Below, piece by piece: positions 1-11,294 of a stretch of DNA of 64,000 nt. Where the stretch lies: assembly GCA_025526935.1 (NCBI GenBank), contig JAHLKD010000096.1:147831-211830 (forward strand). The letters run 5' to 3'. Position 1 is the stretch's first letter. Each line of letters begins with the position of its first letter. Below the pieces are notes generated by a model that saw only the letters and a list, made by a program, of their open reading frames with translations, did not search any database and had not been told where the DNA came from. A program made the translations under genes and the position numbers. This stretch comes from Cladochytrium replicatum. Its lineage: Eukaryota > Chytridiomycota > Chytridiomycetes > Cladochytriales > Cladochytriaceae.

Positions 1-74
1 GAACGTAATCCAAATGTACGCAAGAAAAGGGGATGGGGGGGGTTATATAAACATTTAACATTGCACTGAATATA

Positions 75-1801
75 TCAAAAAAGATTCAGAGCAAAATACT
101 TCAACGACGTGCTCGAAGCTACTCGGCGAAATAGATCACCAGCAATTTCTGCACATTTATATGTGACAGACAAAAAAGATTTGGCTGCGCGTGTGGGAAG
201 TGAACATGTGAAATCCACTAGTTGGACGGTTCGATAGGCCGTTTCAAGCGCCCACCAAACTGTTGACCTTACTAGCGATATAGCCATCTCTGGAGAGAAG
301 ATGATGTTCAGGACGTGGTATGGATAAGCTGGCATGGATAAGCTGGCATGGATAAGCTGGCATACCTTCGGAGAGAAGCGTGACGGTGCGGTCCACTTCC
401 AAACTCTCCGTGATCCATGGGCTGAAGATCGCATGGCCAGTTGTACCACGTGCTGGACTGTCAACGGGCTCAACACGCGGAGCACTGGTGAAGAGGCGGC
501 CTCTCTGGTCGTCAGTCTCAAGCAAAGGGTAAGCTTTTTCGACAATAGGAGTGCCAGCAATGGTAGCGTGAGGCTTGAGGGAGGAGCCGAGATCGTCCGT
601 CACAGTGGAATTGCTGACTCGAGACGGGTTGGCGATGGGCGAACTCAGAGTGCCAGCAACGGCGGTGTGAGTCTGGAGGGAGGAGTCGAGATCGTCCGTC
701 ACAGAGACATTGCTGACTCGAGACAGGTTGGCGATGGGCGAACTGAGAGTGTCAGCAACGGCGGTGTGAGGCTGGAGGGAGGAGCGGAGATCGTCTGTCA
801 CAGTGGCATTACTGACTCGAGAAGGGTTGGCGATGGGCGAGCTCAGAGTGCCAGCAACGGCGGTGTGAGGCTGGAGAGAGGAGCTGAGATTGTCGATGAC
901 AATGGCATTGCTGATTACAGATGGGTTGGTGATGGGTGAACTCAGGCAGGTTGGCAAATGCACAGTCTTGACTGAAGACCGTTTGTTCGTGACGATATCT
1001 GGTGGGAAGATGATGTTCAGGACATGTCGTTAGTATGGATTAGCAGGCATACCTTCGGAGAGGAGCGAGCAGTTGCGGTCTACCTCCAAACTCTCCTTGA
1101 TCAATGGGTTAAAGGTCGCACTGCCAGTTGCACCTCGGGTTGTGCTGTCAACGGGCTCAACACGCGGAGCACTGGCGAAGAGGCGGCTTCTCCGGGCGAT
1201 GGGCCAACTCAGAGTGCCAGCAATGGCGGTGTGAGCCTGGAGGGAGGAGCCGAGATCGTCCATCACATGGGCTTTGCTGACTAGAGACGGGTTGGCGTTG
1301 GGTGAACTCAGGCAGGTTGGCAAACGCCAAGTCTTGACTGAAGACTGTTTGATCTTGATGGTATCTGGAGAGGAGATGATGTTCAGGAAGATGACAGTAA
1401 ACGTAATATGGATGAGCAGGCATACCTTCGGAGAGGAGCGAGCAGGTGCGATTGGTACGACCGACGGGGCTGGGAGGATTTCCAGCTGGGAGCCAAAAGA
1501 AAATGAGAAATCGGGATTGCTGAGTGGAAAGGAAGATATTTACCAGCGGGAGAGCCTAAATGAATGGGAGACACGCGTCAGAATGGGATGGGAATGAGAT
1601 CATTTGGGACTAGCTTTGACGGGAGCTCTCACCGAACGGAGAGAAAGAACACGCGGATTCACTACGAAGAGTGCAGTGCGGTTGGGGGGGGGACACAAAG
1701 AAAACGCGTGTTTGCTTACCAGCTCGAACAGTCGGGTTCAACAAACCAACCAAGTCGTTGGAGAAAACCTCGTCGTCGGTCAATTTCAGGATACGTGTCA
1801 T
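75..1801 (-). CDS. Repeat protein with duplicated exon modules, function unknown
   Basis: Not a recognised family. Read by hand as complement(75..289, 366..998, 1053..1364, 1426..1485, 1720..1801); every junction keeps one frame (all phase 1). Introns at 290-365, 999-1052 and 1365-1425 all start GTATGCC right after a Leu-Leu-Ser-Glu sequence; the one at 999-1052 has a perfect TACTAAC branch site. The two middle exons are copies of one module: a start with SSVKT and LPTCLSSP, then one or more 33-residue units (99 bp, Ser/Thr/Asn-rich, with DDL-SSLQ and HTAVAGTLSSP), then ASAPRVEPVDS and ESLEVDR ahead of the next intron. The 366-998 exon has at least four 33-residue units in tandem. The last exon is different, with a hydrophobic Trp-Trp start. 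The protein is about 434 aa with no clear signal peptide. The first intron is long (234 nt) and may hide a 12-nt microexon near 1535-1546. Inference: it grew by intron-bounded exon duplication. Confidence 0.6.
550..950. repeat. 99-bp coding tandem repeat
   Basis: About four head-to-tail copies start near 551, 649, 750 and 848, each with GTGCCAGCAACGGCGGTGTG or a close variant on the plus strand. The 99-bp period is a multiple of three, so the minus-strand frame stays open through all copies as 33-residue protein repeats. A further single copy lies near 1214 in the neighbouring exon. The copies differ at several positions, so the array is not brand new. Confidence 0.85.
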
Positions 1802-2145
1802 GGTGGGTGGTTTCAGAAGAGAACAAGATAGCACAGATAGGTAGCAGTGTGAGATCAGATCGCAAAGAGAGCTTGCAGCCGTGTAGGTGCGTTGAGGTGC
1901 AGGCAAGGAGACGCGTTTGCCAGAGCCACGCGTTCTTATGACGCGTTATATCACCATATTTGGGTTGTTTTCGGGCCAGAAGGTGAGGCGCAGGGGTTAA
2001 AAGTGAAAAAATGGCGTCCCACAACACCAGAAGCACTCACGAAAAACGAGTTCAATAAGAGCCACTAACTTCAATCACATGTCAATACACCGCTGTGGCT
2101 TTGTTACTGGTTGTTAATTAATCCGATTACCATATTATTTTCAAA
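1802..2145. promoter_or_regulatory. Divergent promoter with three MluI cell-cycle boxes
   Basis: 344 bp between the start codons of the minus-strand repeat protein and the plus-strand DDHD lipase. ACGCGT occurs at 1911-1916, 1928-1933 and 1941-1946, that is 110-145 bp upstream of the repeat-protein ATG. ACGCGT is the MCB element bound by the MBF complex in yeasts, which drives G1/S transcription; clustered copies are typical of real targets. Extra ACGCGT copies lie in the first intron near 1704 and 1573. That they act on the repeat-protein gene rather than the lipase is inferred from distance. Confidence 0.5.
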
Positions 2146-5100
2146 ATGAGTTCTTCGCCTGCGAATCCCAATCCGCCCAGCGACACCACAAATGCCCCTC
2201 CCTTGCCACCTTACCCTGAGGGTTTCGATGATTGGGATGATGCCGTTACTTCGACCCCTGCAATTCCTCTGACGGCAGCTCCTCCTGCTACAGTTCCTTG
2301 GTAACCATGATCCCGCAATCATTCAATGACATTCATTGATTTGGCCTTTGCAGGTGGTTTTACGCTCTAGATCAGCCGCTGCGATGGCCAGGTGGGCCTC
2401 CTCTTCCGCCCGCACCAGCGAAACCAACCTCTTGGGCCCCCTTCTCGAAGCGTCATAACACTGACCTCGAAACAGCGTTCAACGTATTACGTCAGGCTAC
2501 AGATGGAGACGGAAGACGTGTATCAACAGTTCCTCCACGTGTCGCGGTCAATGATGACCTGTTGTACGAGGTTGATGTCGAGAAAAAGGAGATTTCACCC
2601 AGTACGCTGTTGGACGAATGTGCCTTTTGATTGGGAATTTATTCGATTGATTACAGTCTATTGGCTTGGCCCTGTTTATGAGGTTCGTCGTGGAACATGG
2701 TTCTATGCGGCTGATAATAGTCGATTCCTGCCGTGCGAAGAGAAACTTGCTAGACAGATCGAAGACGGCTACAGGCTAGCTCAAATCATTTTTTCAATTC
2801 TCAGGTTTAGCTTATTTTTTGCTTTTCATTCAGAAAGTTTCAGCCGTGGAAAGATGGAGCGACACCGCCTACCGCTCCCTCATCTATTTCGTCAGATTCA
2901 AGCGTCACGCCTTCCGCTCCTCCAAAGCCGCCGCCTGAACGAGTAAGAACTCAATTACTTGCTCATTCAATCCTTATCTCCTACCGTTGACTTCGTCAGA
3001 GGTGGACGGTGTTCGGGCCTTACGCAAATCAAAGTGTAATCTATGCCGAGGGCGCAACTGCGTACTTACAATACGACGTACTTTCAGCTAAACTCGCACG
3101 CGCTGTCATCACCACTTTCTCGAAGGGAACTCCAGGTGGTATTAGGCTCATCCGTGGTTGGGATGAGGTCGAGAAGGTTCGCGCCAGAGCAGAAAAGCCT
3201 GGTCAAGCCCAACAACAGCAGCAACAAGTTCAACAACCTCAGCCACAGTTTCAGAGGGAGCTTTCTGCCAAAGCGTCGAAAGAAAGTTTGAAAGGGAAAG
3301 GAAAGGACGATGATGTTGGAGCCAAAATCGCCGCGTTCTTTGGGTTGCCTGACAAGGAAAAAGAAACGGAAAAAGAAATCGGTGCAGGCGAAAACGAAAA
3401 GGGTGATGATGCTTCTGTTTCGCCACCCGATTCTCTGGAGGCTGAGAAACACGATGATGCGCCAGTGGAAGTTCCACAGGATGATGCCATGCGACCCATC
3501 ACCCACTTAGTCTTTGTAATTCACGGGTGTGTTCTTATGCAGCGATTAGAAGTTCTTATGCAGCGATTAGAAACAACCTCTGATCGTACATTTTTTTGTT
3601 TTTTTGCAGCATTGGGCAGAAACTGGGAGAAAAGCTCGGAGCTGTCAATTTCGTCGGCGGTGAGTTTGCGAACAGAGTGCTATCTAATCGTTTCTGAACA
3701 CCTTTGTTTGAAAAAAGATGTAAATATTTTCAGACAGACCCTACGAACAGTCGCCGAACAGTACTTCTCTGCTAATGGTTCTGAAGCCGCCAGTCCTTCA
3801 GGTGTTAACTCTCCACCACAACCTGGACAGAAAGCCAAAGCGGTGCCAAAAGTTCCTTCCGGTGGTGGAGTTCAGGTACTCCTACACTACCCTATCACCA
3901 TCAAAATCTCACTTTCGTTACAGGTCCTTCCGATTCATTGGCGACAAAAGATGGCTTTTGGGCGCAACCCTCCCCCAAAGCCCCGTACAACCGGAGCAAA
4001 GGAGGGCACTGTCACATCCAAAGAAGCAGCGGGAACCGACACCTTCTCCGATCTCGCTTCCGTCAAAACAATGCAGGAGCCCGAAGACGGTACTATCCCC
4101 AGCAGCGTGAGACGTCAAAGCACCGGGTTCTCCATGGAGCAAGCCGAGGACGATCTCGAGGAAGCCGAAACGCACTTAGACGACATCACACTCGAAGGCG
4201 TCCCTTCGATCCGCACACTGATCTCCGACGTCGTCCTCGACGTTCTGCTTTACATGACCCCGCGATTCCGACAGCAGATGGTCCGCCACCTCACCCGCGA
4301 GCTCAACTCCATGTACAAGGAATTCAAAGAGCGCAACCCAAAGTTCAACGGCACTGTGTCGCTGTACGGACACAGTCTGGGGTCGGTCCTGGCCTTTGAT
4401 ATCCTGTGCAACCAGAAGGGAAGCGCGAGCGGGGGAGAGAAGATGGAAGAGGTGAAACCGGCCGAGGAAGCTAGTGGGGTTGATCTGGGGGATGTGCTTG
4501 GGCTGGCGGGCGGGCCGGGAAAGAAGAGGAGTTCGAATGGGTTAAGCGGGCTGATGAGGCAAGAGCGGATTGAGTACGAAGAGCTCGATTTTGAAGTCGA
4601 CAAGTTATTTGGTAAGTAGGTATTCGAACTGGAACAACTGTAATTGCTCAATAGCGAGATCAACCTTGCAAGCTGTGGGTTCCCCTGTTGGGATTTTCTT
4701 GCTCTTGAGAGGGGACAAGTTATGTGCACGGATGAACGGCGTCTCCTTCGATCCAACGACCGAAATCGGGGTCGCTCGACCGAAATGCAAAGCCGTGTAC
4801 AACATCTTCCATCCGCATGGTATGCGTTTGCTCGTATTTTCTAATTTGATTTGTTGGGAATTCTTATTTCAACTGTTTTTGCCTCACTTACCTTAGATCC
4901 CGTTGCTTACCGTATGGAACCCATCGTCAGTCGCATCCATGTCTCGACAAAGCCGGTGTTTATCCAATACACCAAAGGTGGTCTCAAGGTACCCCGAAAC
5001 TCAAAAAATCGTATCCTGTGCCATTCTGAGCCATAACCATAACTTGAAAGGGAACCATCGTTGGAATCCAAGAGGCATCATCCGGTCTCGTCGACAAAGG

Positions 5101-5567
5101 CATGTCCATCTTTGAGTCCATGCGCACCGGTCTGGTCTCCACTACCCAACGCATGGTCGCAGGCTTGGTGCCCAACAACGCCACCAAGTACGAGGACGAG
5201 GAGAACGCAGGGAAGAGCAGGGGTAGTAGTCCGTCCCGAATGGAGACTGGGAGCATGGACGATCAAGAGTTGACCGCCACGGATCTACGCGCTTTGAATC
5301 CGCAGGGAAGGCTCGACTATAGTATTCAAGAAGGCGTGCTGGGTAGGTCCCTTTTTTGAGAAGAGTTGTATGTTTAGATACGCACTAATTGATTGATCAG
5401 AAAACCCGTACCTTTCTGCCTTGGGCTCGCACATGACGTACTGGAACGACACCTGCGTTTCCTTGTTCATTCTGCGAGAACTACACGCCGCATCGACTCC
5501 TGCGGGGCAAAGCGGAGTCGCAATGGATGGGCGGACACCGTCCAACCCTTCAAACAGTGCAAAATGA
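2146..5567 (+). CDS. DDHD-domain phospholipase A1
   Basis: Intracellular phospholipase A1 of the PA-PLA1/DDHD family, which releases fatty acid from phosphatidic acid and related lipids at Golgi, ER or mitochondrial membranes. Twelve exons: 2146..2300, 2354..2601, 2657..2774, 2834..2942, 3000..3526, 3610..3659, 3718..3875, 3924..4611, 4655..4819, 4897..4988, 5051..5342, 5401..5567, giving 922 aa. Family marks in order: a Pro-rich start, the RRGTWFY segment near residue 145, VFVIHGIGQ near 383, VLPIHWR, the lipase nucleophile elbow GHSLGS with Ser near 606, then the DDHD core with HPHDPVAYR near 740, LDY, and SHMTYWNDTCVSLFILREL near the C-terminus. The poly-Gln and Ser-rich linkers are usual. 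The intron at 2775-2833 begins GC rather than GT (needed to keep frame), and the 3660-3717 intron ends in an A-run plus G. The start ATG is the first in frame after the promoter. Family call is secure; substrate is not. Confidence 0.93.
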
Positions 5568-5847
5568 TTAACACTCTTCTATTGACACTCCTTGATCGTT
5601 TTTGCACACTCTCGCTACTGTGCTGTTTGCCACAATGGAATGAACATCGTTCGTTTTGTTTCACTGTATTTGTATTGACGAGATTTCGACAAATAATAAT
5701 TGCGATTTGCACTAATTGACTATCTTACATTTGCAACAAATAACTTGCCAATTGGAACTATGTTTCAAAGAAAACAATTAAAAAACTCCGGCATTAGAAT
5801 AGTAAGGTGAATGTTAATAAAGAGAGATCTGGGCTTCAAAAAGTGAT

Positions 5848-8063
5848 TCAACGAGTTTGTGTTTGCTTCTGCACACGCTCAGCGATCCCACGAAGCAGCA
5901 TCTCGAACGCATTGGCATCAAGCTCTTTCTCCACGTCCTCAAACGCACGCAAGAGTTTGCTCAGCGCCGCTTGAAGCTGCTCCGCCTGCTGATGCATCTG
6001 TACGTGGAGTGACGACGGGAGGCGTGATACCGGCGTCGGGTGTTGAGGTGGCGAGTTGATGGATAGGTGCGACATGACCTGTGGACGTAAAGGTCAACAA
6101 GATCCTAGAGTGCAGTATGCGGAAATACACTCACCGATAGGATGGCTGGCTCGACAACGGACCTTATGGGCTCGTAAAGCGTTCCTCTCGACGATGCGTT
6201 TCCAGGGTAAGCCGAGGAGCTTCGAGATATTGCAACGGGTTTGTTGTCTCCGTTCACTACGGAACTGTAACTGGCAGCACCGGGGTTGACGTGGCGTGGA
6301 ATGTCTGGGTCCTGATGCCGCGACGGGATGGTTGGTATCGGTGTCAGTGACTGCAAAAAGTGATAAGCTACACCTGTAAAGTATAACGTCCCTTCGATTC
6401 TGCTCACCATCTTGCGATTGCTTGCGGGCTGTCCACTCACAGCCTGAGGCGGTAAGTGTATTTCCGTCCTTGACCCCTTCGATGACGTGCTAGCTAGCGC
6501 AATCTCATATACACCTGACTGCGACAAGCTCCCACTCGAACTCGTGCTCGCCCGACTCGACTCCAACACTCTCGTATCCACGCGCACGGTCCCGAAATCC
6601 CACGACGCGTCGCTCAGCCTCAGCGTCATCGTGTTGTCGTCTTCGTCGTCAGGGTCGTTGATATTGCTCGCCATCGACATGCGCTTGCGTAGGGTCTCCG
6701 TGCTGTTTGCGAATTGGTTGGACTCATTCGAACCCAGCGCGATGGCGGTCATCCCGGTGCCTTGGTTGGCTGCCGTGGTGGTGTGACGGGATTGGGAGGT
6801 GCCGGTCGTGCCGGGCTTCGAGCTTCCCCGCTGCTTGAAGCGCTCGTGGCGGTCGATCAGCTCTGTTAGGTATGAGACTTTCTTTGCTCCCTTGATGAAA
6901 CGATGTTTGAGGAGCTCCTTGGCAGTAGGTCGCTGGGATTCTCATCAGCAAAGGTTGGGAAATAGGTTGAAAAAAACTTCACCTTTGTTGCGTCCTTCTG
7001 CAAACACACGCTGACAAAGTCACGGAATGCTTTGGAATATTCATTGCCTTCGAGGACTGGCGGGTCGCTTTTGGGAACAAGGAACAGCACTTTCATCGGA
7101 TGCAAGTCCGCGTGAGGCGGCTCGCCTTTGGCTAGCTCTATCGCTGTGATTCCCAGACTCCAAATGTCGGCCTGAAAGAAAATTTAAGTCTCGCCCGTTA
7201 ATATTAAAGTTTATAAGTCTCGTACCTTTTGGTCATAGCGAGACTGGGAAATGACCTCTGATTGGACCCAGACCCAGAAAATACTGACGATAAACATTGT
7301 GTCTCCCAATGCATTCCAATCAGTACGCACCTGGAGCCATCCAGAAGGGTGTTCCGACAAATGTGTTCTTTTTGGTCATTGTCAGCGAAAGCTGCCCAGA
7401 AACACCAAAGTCTGCGAGCTTTACGTTCCCGTCTGCAGTGAGGAGAACGTTGGCGGCCTTCACGTCTCTGTGAAGCTTCCCTTCGTTGTGGAGGTAGTTC
7501 AATCCATGAAGCAGCTCTCTGAGGATGATGGCGATATACATCTCCTCAAAGGGCTTTTGCTTCATCTAACATGAGCACGCGAATTCAGACGGATAGTGTT
7601 GGGAGGAGGTTGTGGATATGAGCATACTAGATCCAGACACGATCCGCCAGCACAGTATTCCATTGTTATCCATAGCTTTGATTTCTTTAGGTATGATCCG
7701 TAGTATTTGATGATGTGAGGCGAGTCTAGTTGGGCCAGGATGGCCATTTCTTGTTGTATATCTTCTATTTCGTCTTCCGCATCTGCTAGGGTGGTTAGTA
7801 TTGATTCTCAATTCGGGAGATTGACTTACTTTCTAGGTCGATGAGCTTGATTGCGACAGTACGACCGGTCTTTCTGTGGACTCCTTTGAAGACCTTTCAA
7901 ATAGAAGATTTTCAGTCTGGGCGCTCATCCAAGGTTCAATGCACCTCTCCAAAGGAGCCCTTTCCAATCCTCTCTTGCCGAAGGTATTTCTCCTCTAAAA
8001 AGGGTAGATTGAATGTGGATGCCAAGGTGGAAATTTCGTAAGAAAGCGCATACCTGGATCCAT
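5848..8063 (-). CDS. GCK-III (MST3/Nak1/Kic1-like) Ste20 protein kinase
   Basis: Serine/threonine kinase of germinal-centre kinase group III, which in fungi acts with Mo25-type scaffolds in polarity and septation (RAM/SIN-type pathways). Exons on the minus strand: 8063..8054, 7994..7945, 7893..7830, 7785..7628, 7565..7331, 7257..7226, 7171..6983, 6932..6408, 6350..6135, 6078..5848; 569 aa. The kinase domain is N-terminal: glycine loop IGKGSFGEV near 12-20, VAIK with Lys36, [11 protein letters not shown] with Asp128, DFGVSG with Asp146, GTPFWMAPE, then [19 protein letters not shown] and [18 protein letters not shown]. The C-terminal half is Ser/Thr-rich with the short SWDFGTVR motif seen in this group, ending in a Gln/Glu-rich helix. 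Start chosen at MDPEEKY because an in-frame stop lies upstream. An open frame at 8126-8413 could be joined in phase through a 38-nt intron, giving an N-terminal extension, but that intron would be unusually short. Convergent with the DDHD gene. Confidence 0.93.
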
Positions 8064-8594
8064 TGGTGCCGATAGCCGAAACACAGGCTTTCTAGGGATA
8101 TTTTTCTTGACTTTGCAGACCGACTCTACCTCACAGACAGTTTTCTCCGGGTGTTCTCTCGCTTTGGACTATCGTAAATCGGAATCAAGTGGGTCTCAAA
8201 TGCTCCGCCACACCTGGAGCAGTTGACGCTTTGGGGAGCGAGCCGGGCGGCGTAGGGGCGGCATGGCGGGTGTGATCCAGGAAAAATAGCGACGGAGAGA
8301 TTCGAGGAGCGTGATCCGCACGGTTTGTATGCTTTGCGAAACTCCGTGATTGGACGAGGAGGGGCATTGGAATAATTTGTGGAGCGGAGAGCGCTGGTCG
8401 CATTGTTTATCATTCAGTGCGAACAAACAGGGCAAGCTACTAGTGATTGGAAGTGAGCAGAATCAGCTGGCTTTAGGGACCTTCCAATTTTCCTTCTAAT
8501 TTTCTTACTAAAATTATTGGACCCTCAAATTCCAGCCTCACGCCTCCACACGTTGAAGGGAGTCGGTCACACTCGAAGTACACAGTGCCATGTC
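8064..8594. promoter_or_regulatory. Divergent intergenic region, kinase and membrane-protein genes
   Basis: 531 bp between divergent start codons. It contains a minus-strand open frame of 95 codons (8126-8413), rich in Pro, Ser and Arg with a C-SRC pair, which may be an upstream ORF, a 5' exon of the kinase or chance. On the plus strand TTACTAAA near 8506 followed by an AG at 8533 looks like a branch site and acceptor of an intron in the 5' leader of the next gene. No TATA box stands out. Confidence 0.35.
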
Positions 8595-11052
8595 ATGTAC
8601 TTGAGGAACCCAATGAAAGCTGTGGAACTGGATATGAACCTGGGGCATGCCCTGGTGAGACGCGCAAACTACTCGGAAACAACCCGACAGTGCTCAAGGG
8701 ACTCGGACTGCAACAACAAATTTCCGTTCTGCTCAAACAATACTCAGACATGCGTGGACCTGAGGGACCCTGGCTGGGTAGGTTGCTACCGCGACGTCGA
8801 TTGCTACGGCACAGACACAAAGTCTCGCTTCTGCAACACTCCAAATGTGCCGCATAGTGGCGGATATCCTTACAGCTGCTCTTCGCTCCTCGAGAAGAAC
8901 AGCAAGTGCTGGAGAAACGAGATGTGCATCACGGGACAGTGTTCAGATGAAGGAGTTTGTTCGGAGAACGTACCGCCAACGCTGACGATTGCTTTGATTG
9001 CTTCGGTGATGGCTGTCTTATGTGTTGCATTTATGGGGGCGTTCCTGTTCGTGCATTATCGCCAGCGGAAGTACGTTTGTCATTACTCGCGTTCATTTTT
9101 CGATAGTTTTAACGCATCGTTTTGTAATCACCAGATTCCACGTTGACGATCCCTTTGAACTCCCTCCACCGTACGGAGCATCCCGCGCAAACTCTTCAGC
9201 AAGTCGGCGCGGCTCACGTGCTGGCTCTCGTGCGGCAAATCGCTCTGGTCCGCCCTCGTACATCTCGCGTCGCTCTCCTAGAAACTCGCAAGTCATATCT
9301 GTTGCAGATCTATCTGCAGCTGGCATTGAGTTGTCGAGCGGAGATTCTCGCAACGCACCCCACGACTCTCGCACAGTTTCCGACATCTCTTCCGAATCCG
9401 GCTCCGTCGTTATCCGCCAGGACCTTCAAACAGGGGCACTTACTGCTCGTCGTCGGACTGGATCGGGGAGCAGCCACGACATGTGGCATATACCACGCCC
9501 AAACATCAACATCCCCACAGCTGCCGAAGCCGCCGCCGCTGCGGCTGCGTCTGCGGGCGGAAATCACACCAACAGACCGAGCGGTGGCAGCAACATTGAA
9601 ATGCGAGCCCTCCGTCGTTCAAACCGGACCCCATCACCACGTTCTCGCACATCCACTTCCTCTCTCTCCTCTTCCAACTCTTCACCGGGCCGAGGCACTT
9701 CCAACGGCTTTGGAACATCCTCACAACCTCCAGCAACATCGACCTCTTGGTTTTCGAGCTTTTCGTCTATACTACCGCGGCCACGTGGTCAGTCTGCATC
9801 CGCTGCCGCACAGGCGGCGGCTCAAGCTGCTGCTGCTGTGACGGCTGCAGATGTCGCTGCGGAAATGGCGGAAGCGTCAGCGGCAACGAGGCGGAGGAAC
9901 TCGGTGCCGCAGTACCTGGAAGATGAACACGACGGACGAGCGGCGATGCGCGATCGATCGGGTTCATCGCTAACTGGCCTGCCGCCAAAACTTGGCCCGC
10001 ATATGCGAGGGTTGCACACGAGTGGGGGAGGTCCGCAGCGGAGAAGGTCGGACACGATGAAATCGCCAACGACCGATTCGGACTCGGCGGGAGAAACTTC
10101 GAGTCGAACAAAGACGGGAACGTCGAGCAGCAGTGGGAGAGGGTCGAAGCAGTCCGTCAAGTTTACAGACCAAGATTCCGTTATTGAGGGCTCAACCAGT
10201 CGCTTAGAGACGTTAGAGCCTCGTGAAGAAACAGCCTCGAAGTCCGTCGGAGAGTTTGCGGAAAAAATAATTGACGTTGTCATCACCGAGGCACCCAACA
10301 CCACAAGGTCGGAGCAGTTGGCGACGCCTCATATTCTTCCATTGATGGATGAGACCAAACGAGCGGAACTGCTTCGCATGGGATCCATCTCGTCGCTTTC
10401 GTCTTACGAGTCTGCTGCCGACTCGTTCCACTCGGCACAAGGTCCATCAGGCGGGGACTTGTTTGGGACAGCAAGCTTTGACAATGAGCGGGTGGACGAT
10501 TTGGGGGCCGGCGAGGTCGAGGACCTCAAAACCGCAATGGCTGCGTCACTGTCCACGTTCAAAGCCAAGGGTCGTGCGACCACGCCCCCACCGCGGGACA
10601 TACCAAAAACACCGACGCACCCACATCCCGAGGGGCCGTCATCCTCGTCGTCAGCGATGCGACGGCGGTCCTCACACGAAATCGATTCAGACGACGACGT
10701 AGTGTCGGACGAGGATCTCGAGGCAGCCGCGTTCGAGATGGAGCGAGCGGGTCGAGAGAGGCTTGGGGACGCGATGAGACGGACGCAGGGAGCGGTGGGA
10801 ATGGAGGGCGGTGGAAGTGGGAGCGGGAGCACACCGGCGGGTGGATCGACGGCGGCAGCAGCGGACGCGGCAGTGGTAGCAGCACTTGCTAGGGGGAGAG
10901 GTCGTGGCGGGCTCGTGCCACCACCTCCGGGGGCGAGCGGAAACATTCGCGGATCAAGCGCAGGAGTGTTAGGGGTTGCAAGGGGACGGCAGCGGTCGTC
11001 GGAAGGGAAGCAGCCGCCTGCGCCAGGGATGATCAATCGACGGCAAGGATAG
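8595..11052 (+). CDS. Cys-rich single-pass membrane protein with PPxY motifs and long Ser-rich tail
   Basis: Not assigned to a named family. Two exons, 8595..9070 and 9135..11052, joined in frame (about 797 aa). Residues 33-123 hold about 13 cysteines in a CxxxxxC/CxxxxC spacing with CSRDSDC and CYRDVDC, like a disulfide-bonded ectodomain. A hydrophobic segment near 129-153 is followed by HYRQRK, placing the tail in the cytosol by the positive-inside rule. The tail is low-complexity (Ser, Ala runs, Arg-Gly) with two PPxY motifs just after the membrane (LPPPY near 172, PPSY near 195), the recognition site of WW-domain ubiquitin ligases such as Rsp5. The N-terminus is unsure: the first in-frame ATG is used, no signal peptide follows it, and a hydrophobic stretch in the same frame lies upstream at about 8480-8515 without its own ATG, so a missed 5' exon carrying a signal peptide is likely. 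Inference: a surface sensor or Rsp5 adaptor. Confidence 0.7.
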
Positions 11053-11294
11053 GAGAGGAAGGATGGATAGCCAAAGGTCTGTATAGTGGGTTTAAAATAC
11101 ATTTTCATTGCTATGTGACATTCACTCAGGGCGAACAGTTAATTAATTGGTTAATTCAACAATAACCATTGAATCCCTCCGTCCGGCGGTCGCTCTCGGC
11201 ACCCACCGAGAGAGCAACCGCGTGTCACGAATTAATTATTAATAACTCAATAATTCAACGTGAACACCCGCACCCATCACGTGCCACCAGTCAT
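11053..11294. other. Intergenic region
   Basis: 242 bp between tandem genes. A/T-rich with a TTAATTAATTGGTTAATT run near 11139-11156 and a second TTAATTATTAATAA near 11231. No gene seen; it must hold the terminator of the membrane-protein gene and the promoter of the large downstream gene. Confidence 0.4.

Noticed and set aside
550-950. CRISPR-like or satellite array
   Set aside because: The units are contiguous without spacers and keep a coding frame, so they are an intragenic repeat.
8659-8694. 36-nt GTGAGA...CAG segment as an intron in the Cys-rich membrane protein
   Set aside because: It is a multiple of three and open; 36 nt is below the usual intron size, so it is kept as coding.
9143-9841. 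Long overlapping frames on both strands of the membrane-protein tail
   Set aside because: Shadow frames from GC-rich, low-complexity Ser/Ala coding sequence.
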